Assembly (NCBI GenBank): GCA_027364935.1
Contig: DAHXOK010000011.1
Location: 12,753-47,373, forward strand
Length of the DNA stretch: 34,621 nt
DNA from: Vulcanimicrobiota bacterium
GTDB lineage: Bacteria; Vulcanimicrobiota; Vulcanimicrobiia; Vulcanimicrobiales; Vulcanimicrobiaceae
Reading direction: 5' to 3'
Below, piece after piece: positions 1-9,387 of this stretch. The stretch's first letter is position 1; each line of letters opens with the position of its first letter. Below the pieces are notes generated by a model. It was not told the origin of the DNA, did no database searches, and was given only the letters and a program-made list of their open reading frames with translations. The position numbers and the translations under genes were made by a program.

Positions 1-849
1 GACGTGCACGTGGCCGAAATCGCGGAACGTGACGCGATGGGCGCGGGCGAGAGCCGGCGCACGCGTCTGACGCAGATCGAAGCGGAGCTCGGGATGATCG
101 TCTCGCAGTTCGCGCAAAATCCCGCAACCGACGACGAGTGTCGCGACGTCGAGGAGCGGTATCGAGGCGAGCCGGACAGCGTCGTCGAGGATCTGCCGCG
201 CTTGCGCGACGAGCTCGCGCGGCTCAGTGCAAACGTCAACTTGAATGCCGAGGCCGAGCGCGAAGACGTCGCGGAGCGCGATCGCTTCCTACGTACGCAA
301 CTCGACGATCTTTCGAGGGCGCGCGAGACTCTGCTCGAGTCGATTCGTGAGATCGAGCAGCAGACGCAGGTGCAGTTCAATCAAACCTTCGAGCGGGTCG
401 CACGCGAGTTCGCGAGCGTCTACGCGCGGCTCTTCGAAGGAGGCACGGCGCGCATGTGGCAGACGAATCCCGAGAACCTCTCCGAGACCGGAATCGAGAT
501 CGCCGTGCAGCCGCCCGGGAAAAAGCAGATGCCGCTGCCTGCGCTGTCGGGTGGGGAGCAAGCGATGACGGCGGCCGCACTCATCTTCGCGCTCATCCGC
601 GTGAAGCCGTCGCCGTTCTACCTCTTTGATGAAGTCGATGCCGCGCTCGATGACGCCAACGTCGCGCGCTTCTCGGAGATGGTGCGCGAACTCTCGCACG
701 GCGACGCGGACATGATCATCGTCACGCACAACAAACGGACGATGGAGCTGGCGAACCGTATGTACGGCGTCACGATGGGCGAATCAGGCGTGACCTCCGT
801 CATCTCGGCGGAGCTGACCGCGAGGCAGGCGGAGCCGGCGATTGCGTGA
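1..849 (+). CDS. smc: Chromosome segregation protein SMC, C-terminal part (5' truncated by the window edge)
   Basis: Contains the SMC C-terminal ATPase signature LSGGEQAMTAAALIFALIRVKPSPFYLFDEVDAALDDANV and IIVTHNKRTMELANRMYGVTM. Confidence 0.95.
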   Translation, partial: DVHVAEIAERDAMGAGESRRTRLTQIEAELGMIVSQFAQNPATDDECRDVEERYRGEPDSVVEDLPRLRDELARLSANVNLNAEAEREDVAERDRFLRTQLDDLSRARETLLESIREIEQQTQVQFNQTFERVAREFASVYARLFEGGTARMWQTNPENLSETGIEIAVQPPGKKQMPLPALSGGEQAMTAAALIFALIRVKPSPFYLFDEVDAALDDANVARFSEMVRELSHGDADMIIVTHNKRTMELANRMYGVTMGESGVTSVISAELTARQAEPAIA

Positions 850-2335
850 GCCGCACGGCTGCGCGCTTCTCTGCCTCTCAGACACGACCGGCGCTGCGAG
901 CCTCGGTCGCGCACTCCTGGAAAGCGGCATGCGCATCTACGCGACCAGCGGCACGCGAACGTTTCTCGAGCGCAACGGCATCTCGGCGACCGACGTCGAG
1001 GAACTGACCGGCTTCCCTACGCTCTTCGGCGGTCGCGTCAAGACGCTGCATCCTCACGTCTTCGGAGGGATTCTGTACGATCGAAATTCGGCGGCCGACC
1101 GCGCGGAGGCCGCGCGTCGTGGCATTCCGCCGATCGATGCGGTCGCGGTGACGCTCTATCCGCCTCCCGAGATCGACGTCGGAGGCGTCGCGCTGCTGCG
1201 TGCGGCGGCAAAAAACTCTGCATCCGTGAGCGTACTCTCGGATCCGTCGCAGTACGAGGCGTTCGTAGCGGCGTTGCGCACCGGCGCGATCTCGCAAGCC
1301 TACCGGCGCGCCCTTGCGGCCGCCGCCTTCGAGCGAACCGCCGCATACGACGCACGCAACGCGGTGGAGCTGGGGAGCGCAGGCACTACGGTTGCTTTCC
1401 CGGCGGCCGGGCGCGTCGCGTTGCGCTACGGCGAGAATCCGCAGCAGACCGGTGCGCTGTACGTCGCGGGCGCGGACGCGATGCCCGAGCAGCTCCACGG
1501 CAAAGCCCTTTCCTACAACAATCTGCTCGATCTCGACGCGGCGCTTCGCATCCTCGCGCGCGCCGCCACGACGGAGCGTGCCGGTGGCGATGCGGTACGC
1601 GCTGCAGTCGTCAAACACGCGATTCCCTGCGGCGTCGCTCAGCGCGCGAGCGCCGAAGACGCAGCGCGCGAAGCGCTCGATGCCGATCGCCTCTCCGCCT
1701 ATGGCGGCACGGTTGCATTCGACGCGCCGCTGCCGGCCGCCGTCGCACGCATCTTGGCGCCGCTCTTTCTCGAGATCGTCGCGGCGACGGATTTCGACGC
1801 CGACGCCCTCGCGCTGCTGACGAACAAACGCCACCTGCGCGTGATGCGCTTCTCGGCCGCTCTGCCCGAACGCCTCGAACGCGAGCGTTCGGTGCGAAGC
1901 GCCCTCGGAGGGTTGTTGGTACAGGCGCCGGATGCGAGCGCCGAGCCCGAGCACCTTCGCGTGGTCTCGCGACGGGTGCCGAGCGGCGAGGAGTGGCGCG
2001 ACCTGCTTTTTGCGTGGGACGTCGTGCGACACGTGAAATCGAACGGTATCGTCATCGCGAGGGATGGCGTGACGCGAGGTATCTGTGCCGGTCAAACCAA
2101 CCGCGTGAGCGCCGTCGAAATTGCGGCGCAGCGGTCTGGACAGGGAGCGCGCGGTGCGGCGTGTGCGAGCGACGGATTCTTTCCGTTCGCCGACGGGCTG
2201 GAAGCCGCAATCGCCGCAGGATGCAGCGCGGTCGTCGCTCCCGGTGGGTCGATTCGAGACAAAGAGGTCGTTGCGGCTGCCGACCGCGGCGGCATCGCTC
2301 TCGTCTTTTCATCGTACCGCCACTTTTTGCACTAG
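842..2335 (+). CDS. purH: Bifunctional IMP cyclohydrolase / AICAR formyltransferase
   Basis: MGS-like N-terminus (TGFPTLFGGRVKTLHPHVFGGIL), RYGENPQQTGALY, LSYNNLLDLDAAL, VVKHAIPCGVA, C-terminal YRHFLH; TTG start overlapping smc by 8 bp. Confidence 0.93.
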   Translation: MREPHGCALLCLSDTTGAASLGRALLESGMRIYATSGTRTFLERNGISATDVEELTGFPTLFGGRVKTLHPHVFGGILYDRNSAADRAEAARRGIPPIDAVAVTLYPPPEIDVGGVALLRAAAKNSASVSVLSDPSQYEAFVAALRTGAISQAYRRALAAAAFERTAAYDARNAVELGSAGTTVAFPAAGRVALRYGENPQQTGALYVAGADAMPEQLHGKALSYNNLLDLDAALRILARAATTERAGGDAVRAAVVKHAIPCGVAQRASAEDAAREALDADRLSAYGGTVAFDAPLPAAVARILAPLFLEIVAATDFDADALALLTNKRHLRVMRFSAALPERLERERSVRSALGGLLVQAPDASAEPEHLRVVSRRVPSGEEWRDLLFAWDVVRHVKSNGIVIARDGVTRGICAGQTNRVSAVEIAAQRSGQGARGAACASDGFFPFADGLEAAIAAGCSAVVAPGGSIRDKEVVAAADRGGIALVFSSYRHFLH

Positions 2336-2350
2336 GCTCCCTAGGGTTCC

Positions 2351-3496
2351 CTAGCGGTAGACGAACGGATCGCTCGGAGGAGCGATCGTTTCGACGCGCC
2401 GGGCCGCGAGGCGGAGGTCGCCTCCGTCACGTTCGACGGTGCCCTCCGCATGGAGCCACGTGCCCGAAGCGGCGTGGATGCGATCTTCGAGACGAACGAC
2501 GACGGGCGCTGCGTCGGCGCGGCAACAGGTGATGGCGAAGCGCACGAGCGCATCGGCTCGCGTCCCGTGCACGAGCGTACCGGTGAAACTGAGGTGCTCC
2601 CCGGCAAAGAGATCCGTGAGCGTCGTCTCGGTTGCGTTGTAGGCAGGCGCGGGCGCGCCGAGCACCGCACCCGCGAGCATGAGCGCAGGCGCGAGGCGGG
2701 CGCGCGCCGATTGCGCCCGGCGGTACGCGACCGCAAGTACGGCGCACCCCACCGCGCAGAACGCGAGCGGCAAGCAGAAGCGCGGATGCACGAGCGCGTC
2801 TCCGCCGCGCAATGCGACGAGCACAAGCGCGAGCGCGAGGATCGCGTAGGCGACCGCATCGTGCGAGACGTGCGGTGCGCGTGCGCGCAAGAGCGCGCGT
2901 GCGTCGACGATGCCGCTCGTGCAGAGCATGCCGAGCGCCGCAAACGGAGCTCGGGTGTGGAGCGCCGCGGCGAGAGCGACGGCGCCGAGCGCGCACGGTG
3001 CCGCCGCGAACCCGGCCATCGCGCCGCCCAGCCATTGGAATATCGGCGACGTACGAGCGAGATCGATCTCGCCGAAGGCGTGTGAGGCGACTCCTGCGAG
3101 CGCGACCGCGGGAAGCATTGCGGCAAGCTGCGCCGGGAAGGTTTCGCCGTGCTCGCACGAGCGCCGTGACGAAAAGCGCGAAACCAGCAACGCCGCCGCC
3201 ACGCGCAGGAGCGCGGGCAGCGGCCCGAAGGCCATCGCCGTCGCGGCTGCAGCGGGCAACGAGCGCGCGGAAGCTCCGGGTCCGCAGCCGCATCCGAGGA
3301 ACGGCAGAAGCGCCGCGACCGAGGCTCGCGTCGCCGGAAGGCGCGCCAGCAGCGCTTGTGCCGCGATCCCGGCAAGAATAAACGGAGTCCCTTCGAACAG
3401 GGACCCCGCAGCGGTAGCGAGCGCGCCGCGCACCGCATGTGCCGGCAGCACCGCCAGCACGAAGAGCACGCAACACGTCACGATTACGGAGTTCAT
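2351..3496 (-). CDS. Membrane permease (YcgR/DUF318-like) fused to a C-terminal YcgQ/DUF1980 (TIGR03943)-like domain
   Basis: Multiple hydrophobic segments; LLPFLGCGCGPGASARSLPAAAATAMAFGPLPALL resembles the permease core; C-terminal LSFTGTLVHG...VRFAITCCRADAAPVVVRLE...GTWLHAEGTVE...DPFVYR resembles DUF1980. ATG at 3496 chosen; the ORF is open to 3538. Confidence 0.6.
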   Translation of the reverse strand: MNSVIVTCCVLFVLAVLPAHAVRGALATAAGSLFEGTPFILAGIAAQALLARLPATRASVAALLPFLGCGCGPGASARSLPAAAATAMAFGPLPALLRVAAALLVSRFSSRRSCEHGETFPAQLAAMLPAVALAGVASHAFGEIDLARTSPIFQWLGGAMAGFAAAPCALGAVALAAALHTRAPFAALGMLCTSGIVDARALLRARAPHVSHDAVAYAILALALVLVALRGGDALVHPRFCLPLAFCAVGCAVLAVAYRRAQSARARLAPALMLAGAVLGAPAPAYNATETTLTDLFAGEHLSFTGTLVHGTRADALVRFAITCCRADAAPVVVRLEDRIHAASGTWLHAEGTVERDGGDLRLAARRVETIAPPSDPFVYR

Positions 3497-4766
3497 GCCG
3501 GAAAAAATCACCGCTCCACGCGGGACCGAAGATCTCATTCCCCCGCAGTCGGCACGCTGGCAAGCCCTCGAGTCGCGCGCGCGCGCGCTCGCGCGGTGCT
3601 TCGGCTATGGCGAGATTCGCACGCCGCTCTTCGAGGCGACGGAGCTCTTCGTGCGTGGCGTCGGAGAGACGACGGACATCGTCGAGAAAGAGATGTACAC
3701 GTTTCTCGACAAGGCGCAGCGGAGCATGACCCTGCGACCGGAGTGGACGGCGCCCGTCGTGCGCGCGATGCTCGAGCACCATCTGCTCGCGCAAGGGCCA
3801 CAGCGCCTCTACTATATCGGACCCATCTTTCGATACGAACGCCCACAGAAGGGACGCTATCGCCAGTCGCATCAGTTTGGCGTCGAGTGCACGGGCTATG
3901 CCGAGCCGGCAGCCGACGTGGAGGTGATATCGCTCGCGTGGGAGCTCGTGCGCTCGTATCGCATCGCCGACGCGGCTTTGAAGATCAACTCCATCGGCGA
4001 CGAGACCTGCCGGCCGCGCTACCGCGAGGCGCTGCTCGAACATTTTCGTCCGAATCTCGCGCAGCTCTCTCCCGATGCGCAGCGCCGCGTCGAGCGCAAC
4101 CCGCTGCGTTTGCTCGATAGCAAGGAAGAGCGCGACGCGCCGTTCGTCGCGAGCGCGCCGCGATTCGAAGCGTATCTGTGCGACGCATGCCGCGAGCATT
4201 TTGCGGCGGTGCGCGCAACCCTCGATCTGCTCGACGTTCCGTATCGCGTCGATCCGCGCGTCGTGCGGGGGCTCGACTATTACACGCGCACCGTGTTCGA
4301 GATTCAATCCGGCGCCCTCGGCGCGCAGAGCGCGCTCTGCGGAGGCGGGCGGTACGACGGTCTCATTCGCTCGCTCGGCGGACCGCAGACGCCTGCCGTC
4401 GGGTTCGCGCTCGGAATGGAGCGTTTCTTGATGATCGTCGAAGCAGCGCAAGGCGCACCCATCGAGACTCGAGCCGGCATTCAGGCGATCGGGCTGGGCG
4501 TGCAGGCGCGCGCGGCGCTTCTCCCCGTGGTTGCAGAACTGCGGCGTCTCGGCGTTCCGGCATTCATGGACTACGAGGATCGCAAGCTCCTCGCGCACCT
4601 GAAGACCGCCGATCGCAATGGGGCGCGTTTTGCGCTGATCGTCGGCAGCGAGGAGCTTGCATCGGACGAAGCGGTGCTGCGCGACCTCGAGCTTCGCGCC
4701 GACCGGCGCCTGCCGCTGCGGGAGCCGAGAGTCCTTGCGGCCTCGCTTGTAGAAGCGACGATATAG
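3495..4766 (+). CDS. hisS: Histidyl-tRNA synthetase
   Basis: MPEKITAPRGTEDLIPP start, TLRPEWTAPVVRAM, FRYERPQKGRYRQSHQFGVE, VVRGLDYYTRTVFE, GGGRYDGL; the upstream part of ORF 2910-4766 is not coding. Confidence 0.95.
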   Translation: MPEKITAPRGTEDLIPPQSARWQALESRARALARCFGYGEIRTPLFEATELFVRGVGETTDIVEKEMYTFLDKAQRSMTLRPEWTAPVVRAMLEHHLLAQGPQRLYYIGPIFRYERPQKGRYRQSHQFGVECTGYAEPAADVEVISLAWELVRSYRIADAALKINSIGDETCRPRYREALLEHFRPNLAQLSPDAQRRVERNPLRLLDSKEERDAPFVASAPRFEAYLCDACREHFAAVRATLDLLDVPYRVDPRVVRGLDYYTRTVFEIQSGALGAQSALCGGGRYDGLIRSLGGPQTPAVGFALGMERFLMIVEAAQGAPIETRAGIQAIGLGVQARAALLPVVAELRRLGVPAFMDYEDRKLLAHLKTADRNGARFALIVGSEELASDEAVLRDLELRADRRLPLREPRVLAASLVEATI

Positions 4767-4767
4767 T

Positions 4768-5202
4768 ATGAAGGAGCGAGAGACGCTCGAAGAGCTACTC
4801 GGCATCATGCGCGAGCACGACCTCGACCGTATCACGGTGAAGGCCGGCGACGCCGTCTACGAGCTCGTTCGCCGCCAGCCGCAGAGCCCAGCAGCGTTCA
4901 ACGGTTCCGCGGTCGCGCCACAGGGCGCGCAGACCCTCGCAAGCTCGGGCGCCGCGCCCACGAACGTCAAGCGCGTGCTTGCGCCGCTGACCGGCGTCTT
5001 CTACCGGCAACCCTCGCCCGACGCAGAACCGTTTGTGAGCGAGGGCGATCGCGTCGACATCGGCCACGTCCTCTGCGTGCTCGAAGCGATGAAGCTCTTC
5101 AACGAAATTCAAAGCGATTATGCCGGGACCGTCGTGCGCGTCATCCCCGGCAACGGTGAGCTCGTCTCACAAGGAGAGGAGCTCTTTTGGATTCAGCCGT
5201 GA
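4768..5202 (+). CDS. accB: Biotin carboxyl carrier protein of acetyl-CoA carboxylase
   Basis: C-terminal biotinyl domain GHVLCVLEAMKLFNEIQSDYAGTV; Ala/Pro-rich linker; size. Confidence 0.95.
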   Translation: MKERETLEELLGIMREHDLDRITVKAGDAVYELVRRQPQSPAAFNGSAVAPQGAQTLASSGAAPTNVKRVLAPLTGVFYRQPSPDAEPFVSEGDRVDIGHVLCVLEAMKLFNEIQSDYAGTVVRVIPGNGELVSQGEELFWIQP

Positions 5203-5786
5203 CGAAGGACGTTCGGGGCAGACGCGGTTTCGACGAGCTCGTCGCCGATCGCCGCGGCATCTTCGACGCGCCGCACTACCGCGCGCAGGTTGAAGCGATC
5301 GCCGATGCAGTGGTGCGCGCGCTACGCGCCGGAAAGAAAGTGTTGTGGTGCGGGAACGGGGGAAGCGCGGCCGAGGCGCAGCATATGGCCGCGGAGCTCT
5401 CCGGCCGATTCTTGCGGGAACGGCCGGGCTTGGCGAGTGAAGCGCTCTCGGTCAACACGTCGGCGATTACCGCGATCGGCAACGACTACGGCTTCGACCG
5501 CGTCTTCGCGCGGCAGGTCGAGGCGTTCGCCCAGCCGGGCGACGTCGTCATCGCGCTCACGACGAGCGGAGACTCGCCGAACGTCGTGCACGCGCTCGAA
5601 AGCGCTCGGCAGTGCGCTGCGGTCGCGGTGGCGTTTACGGGTAATGGCGGCGGACGCATTGCCGCCGCAGCGGATCTCGTGCTCGTCGGCCCGGACGGAT
5701 ACTCGGCGATCGTGCAAGAGGTGCACCAGGTCATGGCGCACATTCTGTGCGATCTCGTCGAGCAACGCATCATCTTCGGCGACTAG
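5187..5786 (+). CDS. gmhA: Sedoheptulose-7-phosphate isomerase (SIS domain)
   Basis: GNGGSAAEAQHMAAELSGRFLRERPGL, SVNTSAITAIGNDYGFDRVFARQVEAFA, TTSGDSPNVVHAL. TTG 5187 or GTG 5199 are possible starts. Confidence 0.92.
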   Translation: MDSAVTKDVRGRRGFDELVADRRGIFDAPHYRAQVEAIADAVVRALRAGKKVLWCGNGGSAAEAQHMAAELSGRFLRERPGLASEALSVNTSAITAIGNDYGFDRVFARQVEAFAQPGDVVIALTTSGDSPNVVHALESARQCAAVAVAFTGNGGGRIAAAADLVLVGPDGYSAIVQEVHQVMAHILCDLVEQRIIFGD

Positions 5787-5806
5787 GGGCCACTCGGAGC
5801 TTGATT

Positions 5807-6799
5807 GTGGATACCGCACGCAACGACCGTTTGAGCGTCGACCGCGCGCGTGCGCTCGTGGAACGCATGCGAGGACGCACGGTGCTGGTCGTGGGCGATC
5901 TGATGATCGACGAGTGGATCTGGGGAACCGTCTCTCGGATCTCGCCCGAAGCGCCGGTTCCCGTCGTCCTGGTTTCGAGTCACTCGTTCACCCTCGGCGG
6001 AGCCGGTAATGTCGCGAACAACTTGCGTGCGCTCGGCGCGCGGGTGAGCTTTGCGGGGCTGGCCGGAGCCGACGCGTTCTCGGAGCACGCGCGAGGTCTG
6101 CTACGAGACGAAGAGATCGACGACGCGGGAGTCTTCAGCGTTCCCGACCGCCCGACGACGCGCAAGACGCGCATCGTCGCCCACAACCAGCAGGTCGTGC
6201 GCGCGGATTGGGAGTCCGCGCTCCCCGCGTCGCCGAGCGATCGCGACCGCATCGCGCAGTTCGTGCGCGAGCGCGCCGCCCGTAGCGACGCCGTGATCTT
6301 CAGCGATTACGCAAAGGGTCTGCTCTGCCGGGAACTCGTGGAGGCGGCACTCGTCTGTCCGATCGTCGTCGCGGATCCCAAACCGGCCAACCTCGATCTC
6401 TTTCACGGCGTGACGTGCGTCGCGCCGAACGTGCACGAAGCGGCTCAAGCAACGGGGGTGAGCGTTAGCGACGAAGCTTCGCTGGACGAGGTTGGCCGCC
6501 GGCTGCTCGCGCGCATGGACTGCCGCTACGTCGTCATCACGCGCGGCGAGCACGGCATGTCGTTGTTCTCGCGCGACGGCATCAGGCTCGACGTACCGTC
6601 GGTTGCGCGAACGGTCTTCGACGTCAGCGGTGCGGGCGACACCGCGGTAGCCGTGCTCGCGCTCGCGCTGGCCGCGCAAACGCGCGTCGAGGAGGCGGTA
6701 GAGCTTGCGAATTTCGCCGCCGGCGCGGTCGTGGAGAAGCTCGGCACCGCGACGGCGTCGGTGGACGAGATCCTCGCATTGGTGTCGCATGAGCCCTGA
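5807..6799 (+). CDS. hldA: D-glycero-beta-D-manno-heptose-7-phosphate kinase (PfkB family)
   Basis: VVGDLMIDEWIWGTVSRISPEAPVPVV, LGGAGNVANNLRALGA, FDVSGAGDTAVAVLALAL. GTG 5807 preferred over the ORF-track start because CGGAG lies upstream at suitable spacing. Confidence 0.88.
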   Translation: MDTARNDRLSVDRARALVERMRGRTVLVVGDLMIDEWIWGTVSRISPEAPVPVVLVSSHSFTLGGAGNVANNLRALGARVSFAGLAGADAFSEHARGLLRDEEIDDAGVFSVPDRPTTRKTRIVAHNQQVVRADWESALPASPSDRDRIAQFVRERAARSDAVIFSDYAKGLLCRELVEAALVCPIVVADPKPANLDLFHGVTCVAPNVHEAAQATGVSVSDEASLDEVGRRLLARMDCRYVVITRGEHGMSLFSRDGIRLDVPSVARTVFDVSGAGDTAVAVLALALAAQTRVEEAVELANFAAGAVVEKLGTATASVDEILALVSHEP

Positions 6800-7292
6800 G
6801 CGCTGGTTCGGCCAGCTGCTCGACCTCGACGCAGCGGTGGCATGGCGCGAAGAGCAGCGGGTTGCCGAGCGCCGCGTCGTCTTCACCAATGGATGTTTCG
6901 ACGTGCTTCATAGCGGGCACGTCGAGTTTCTCGCATGGGCACGTTCGCAGGGCGACGCGCTCGTGATCGGCCTCAACGACGACGACTCGGTCACGCGTCT
7001 GAAAGGCGCCCAGCGCCCGATCGCGCCGTTCGCGCAGCGGGCTCGCATGCTGCAAGCGCTACGCAGCGTCGACGTCGTCGTCGGCTTCTCGCAGCGAACG
7101 CCCGAGGTGATCCTCGAGCGAATCCGCCCCGACGTGCACACGAAGAGCGCGCAGTATCGTGAGGAGGAACTGCCCGAGCGCGCCGTAGTGCTGCAGCACG
7201 GCGGCGTCGTTCTACTCGCTCCGCACGTTGCGGGAAGCTCGACGACGCAGACGATCGCGCGGATCCTCGCGCGCTACACGGACCGGCGCTAG
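6789..7292 (+). CDS. hldC: D-glycero-beta-D-manno-heptose 1-phosphate adenylyltransferase
   Basis: RRVVFTNGCFDVLHSGHVEFLAWARSQGDALVIGLNDDDSV nucleotidyltransferase motif; starts inside the kinase 3' end. Confidence 0.9.
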   Translation: MSPERWFGQLLDLDAAVAWREEQRVAERRVVFTNGCFDVLHSGHVEFLAWARSQGDALVIGLNDDDSVTRLKGAQRPIAPFAQRARMLQALRSVDVVVGFSQRTPEVILERIRPDVHTKSAQYREEELPERAVVLQHGGVVLLAPHVAGSSTTQTIARILARYTDRR

Positions 7293-7294
7293 AG

Positions 7295-8518
7295 ATGCGC
7301 GTGGTGCTGACCGCAAACGGCCCCGGTGAGGTGGCCGGCTGGCTCTGCCCGCTCTTGCAAGATCTGTACGAGCGAGCTCCCGAGACGGACGTGCACGTGT
7401 TCATGGTGCCGGACGATTACGCGACCGGAAGAGAGGCAGAGGTGGTAGCCGGCCGGTTCGCTCGGGCGCACGTCTACGATCCCAAGCGCTACATCGCCGT
7501 CGCATTCGGCCGGCACGTCGACGGCATCCCGAGTCGCGCCGATGTCGTGCAGTATCTCGGCGGCGACCTCATGCATGCCGCACGGCTGCATCGCCGTTTC
7601 GGCGGCACGGCATCGACGTACAAGTTCTCTCGTTCGCGGTACCGGCGACTCTTCGATCGCGCGTTCGCCGTCGACGAAGGGAACGCCGCGCAGTTGCGGG
7701 CGTGGGGCACGCCGCCGGAGCGCATCGAGATCGTCGGAAACCTGGCGGTCGACGGCGCCATCATGCAGGCGTTCGAGGAGCCGGAGCCGCAGGCGCCGCG
7801 CGATGGGGTGCTCATCATGCCTGGATCTCGCAGGCACGAGGTCGAGCACTTGGTACCGTTCTTCTTCACGATGGCGCTTCGCATGCTGCGCGAGCGGCCG
7901 GATCTGCCGATCGCGATGGGCGTCTCGCCGTTTACGACCGACGAACAGCTGCGCTCGGCGGTCGAGCGCGGCGGCGATCCGCGCGTCTTCTCGACGCGCG
8001 GAAGCCTGGTCGTTGCGGACGACGGCCGTGCCGTTCTCGCGTCGAGCGACGGCGGCGTGCGAATCCCGGTCTTGCGGCGACCGCTCGCCGCAGCGCGCCA
8101 CGCACGCCTCGCCGTCACGCTGCCCGGAACCAAGTGCATCGAGTTGGCGGCAATCGGCGTACCGACGATTGCTATCACGCCGCTCAACGCCGCCGAGCTC
8201 GCGACGTTCAACGGGCCCCTGACCTACTTGGATCGCATTCCCGGCATCGGCCGTCCGCTCAAACGCGCCGCCGCCGTTGCCGTGTCGCGCAGACATCCCT
8301 TCCACACCCAACCGAATATCGATCTCGGGGAGATGGTGGTACGGGAGTTGCACGGAACGCTCACGCCCGGTCGGGTGGCGCGCGTCGCCCTCGAGAGCCT
8401 CGAGGATCGCGCCTGGCTCGAAGAGAGCGCCGTCCGTCTGCGTGCGCTCTATGCGGGGCACGCCGGTGCCGCGCGGCGTATGGCAGAATCACTCCTACGC
8501 GTGAGCTCGCCGCAGTGA
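7295..8518 (+). CDS. Lipid-A-disaccharide synthase-related glycosyltransferase (LpxB-like)
   Basis: NGPGEVAGWLCPLLQDL N-terminus, VGNLAVDG, LIMPGSRRHEVEHLVPFF, LPGTKCIELAAIGVPTIA, as in the LpxB-related family rather than canonical LpxB. Confidence 0.75.
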   Translation: MRVVLTANGPGEVAGWLCPLLQDLYERAPETDVHVFMVPDDYATGREAEVVAGRFARAHVYDPKRYIAVAFGRHVDGIPSRADVVQYLGGDLMHAARLHRRFGGTASTYKFSRSRYRRLFDRAFAVDEGNAAQLRAWGTPPERIEIVGNLAVDGAIMQAFEEPEPQAPRDGVLIMPGSRRHEVEHLVPFFFTMALRMLRERPDLPIAMGVSPFTTDEQLRSAVERGGDPRVFSTRGSLVVADDGRAVLASSDGGVRIPVLRRPLAAARHARLAVTLPGTKCIELAAIGVPTIAITPLNAAELATFNGPLTYLDRIPGIGRPLKRAAAVAVSRRHPFHTQPNIDLGEMVVRELHGTLTPGRVARVALESLEDRAWLEESAVRLRALYAGHAGAARRMAESLLRVSSPQ

Positions 8519-9387
8519 GGATATCGGTCGTCATCGCCACGAAAGACCGTGCCGCGTATCTCGAGCGCGCGTTGCGCTCGCTCGGGGCGCAGATCGGCGC
8601 GCCTTCGTTTGAGGTCGTCGTCGTCGATAACGGCTCTGCCGACGGTACGCGCGAGGTCGTCGATCGCGTCGCTGCACGCGCTACGATCCCGGTGCGCTAT
8701 GCGTACGAAGCGCGCTCGAATCGCGGTCGCGCGCGCAACGTAGGCGTACGCGCGTCGCAAGGATATCTTCTGCTCTTCTGCGACGACGACGTCCAAGCGC
8801 CGCCGGGGTGGATAGCGGCGCACGAGGCTGCGCATACGCGAGGAAGTCTCGTCGTCAGCGGGCCGATCCTGAATATCGCGTCGTACGACGAGCGCCCCCG
8901 TCCCGGGCTCGCAAACTTTTCGCGCGCGTTTTTCTGCACGTGTAACGTCTCGCTTCCACGCTACGCGTTCGAAGCGGCAGGCGGTTTCGACGAGGACTTC
9001 GATCTCTACGGTTGGGAGGACACGGAGCTCGGTATTCGTCTGCACGGTCGGGGCTTTCACCGGCGCTTCGCGTGGGACGCGTACATCTGGCACGTGAAGC
9101 CTCCGGCGGAGAACACGCTCCAAGTCGAAACGCGCAAGGCGATGGAAAAGGCGCGCATGGCCGCACGCTTCGTGCACAAGCAGCCGACGCGCCGGGCGCG
9201 GCTCGCTGCCGGCGCTTACGGAGCGAACGTCCTGCGTGGCAAGTATTTCCTTCCGGACGCGCTCCTCGCCGCGTACGCCGGCGCCGCTTCGAGCTCGTGG
9301 ATACCCGCCCCGCTGCGGGCGCTTGCGAAAGCGCAATTCCTCGATGGCATGTACACGCGCGAGCTCGTGCGTGCCCTCGACGACTGA
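8515..9387 (+). CDS. Family 2 glycosyltransferase
   Basis: ISVVIATKDRAAYLERALRSL, VVVVDNGSADGTREVV, NRGRARNVGV, FCDDDV, GGFDEDFDLYGWEDTELGIRLHGRG. Confidence 0.9.
   Translation: MRISVVIATKDRAAYLERALRSLGAQIGAPSFEVVVVDNGSADGTREVVDRVAARATIPVRYAYEARSNRGRARNVGVRASQGYLLLFCDDDVQAPPGWIAAHEAAHTRGSLVVSGPILNIASYDERPRPGLANFSRAFFCTCNVSLPRYAFEAAGGFDEDFDLYGWEDTELGIRLHGRGFHRRFAWDAYIWHVKPPAENTLQVETRKAMEKARMAARFVHKQPTRRARLAAGAYGANVLRGKYFLPDALLAAYAGAASSSWIPAPLRALAKAQFLDGMYTRELVRALDD

Noticed and set aside
878-2095. 405-aa minus-strand ORF opposite purH
   Set aside because: No recognisable motifs; GC-driven antisense frame to a confidently identified gene.
2336-2350. CCCTAGGGTTCCCTAG considered as a telomere-like or mobile repeat
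   Set aside because: Too short; more likely a minor inverted repeat between convergent genes.
2427-4835. 802-aa minus-strand ORF
   Set aside because: Antisense to hisS and overlapping the permease; Arg-rich low-complexity translation typical of high-GC shadow frames.
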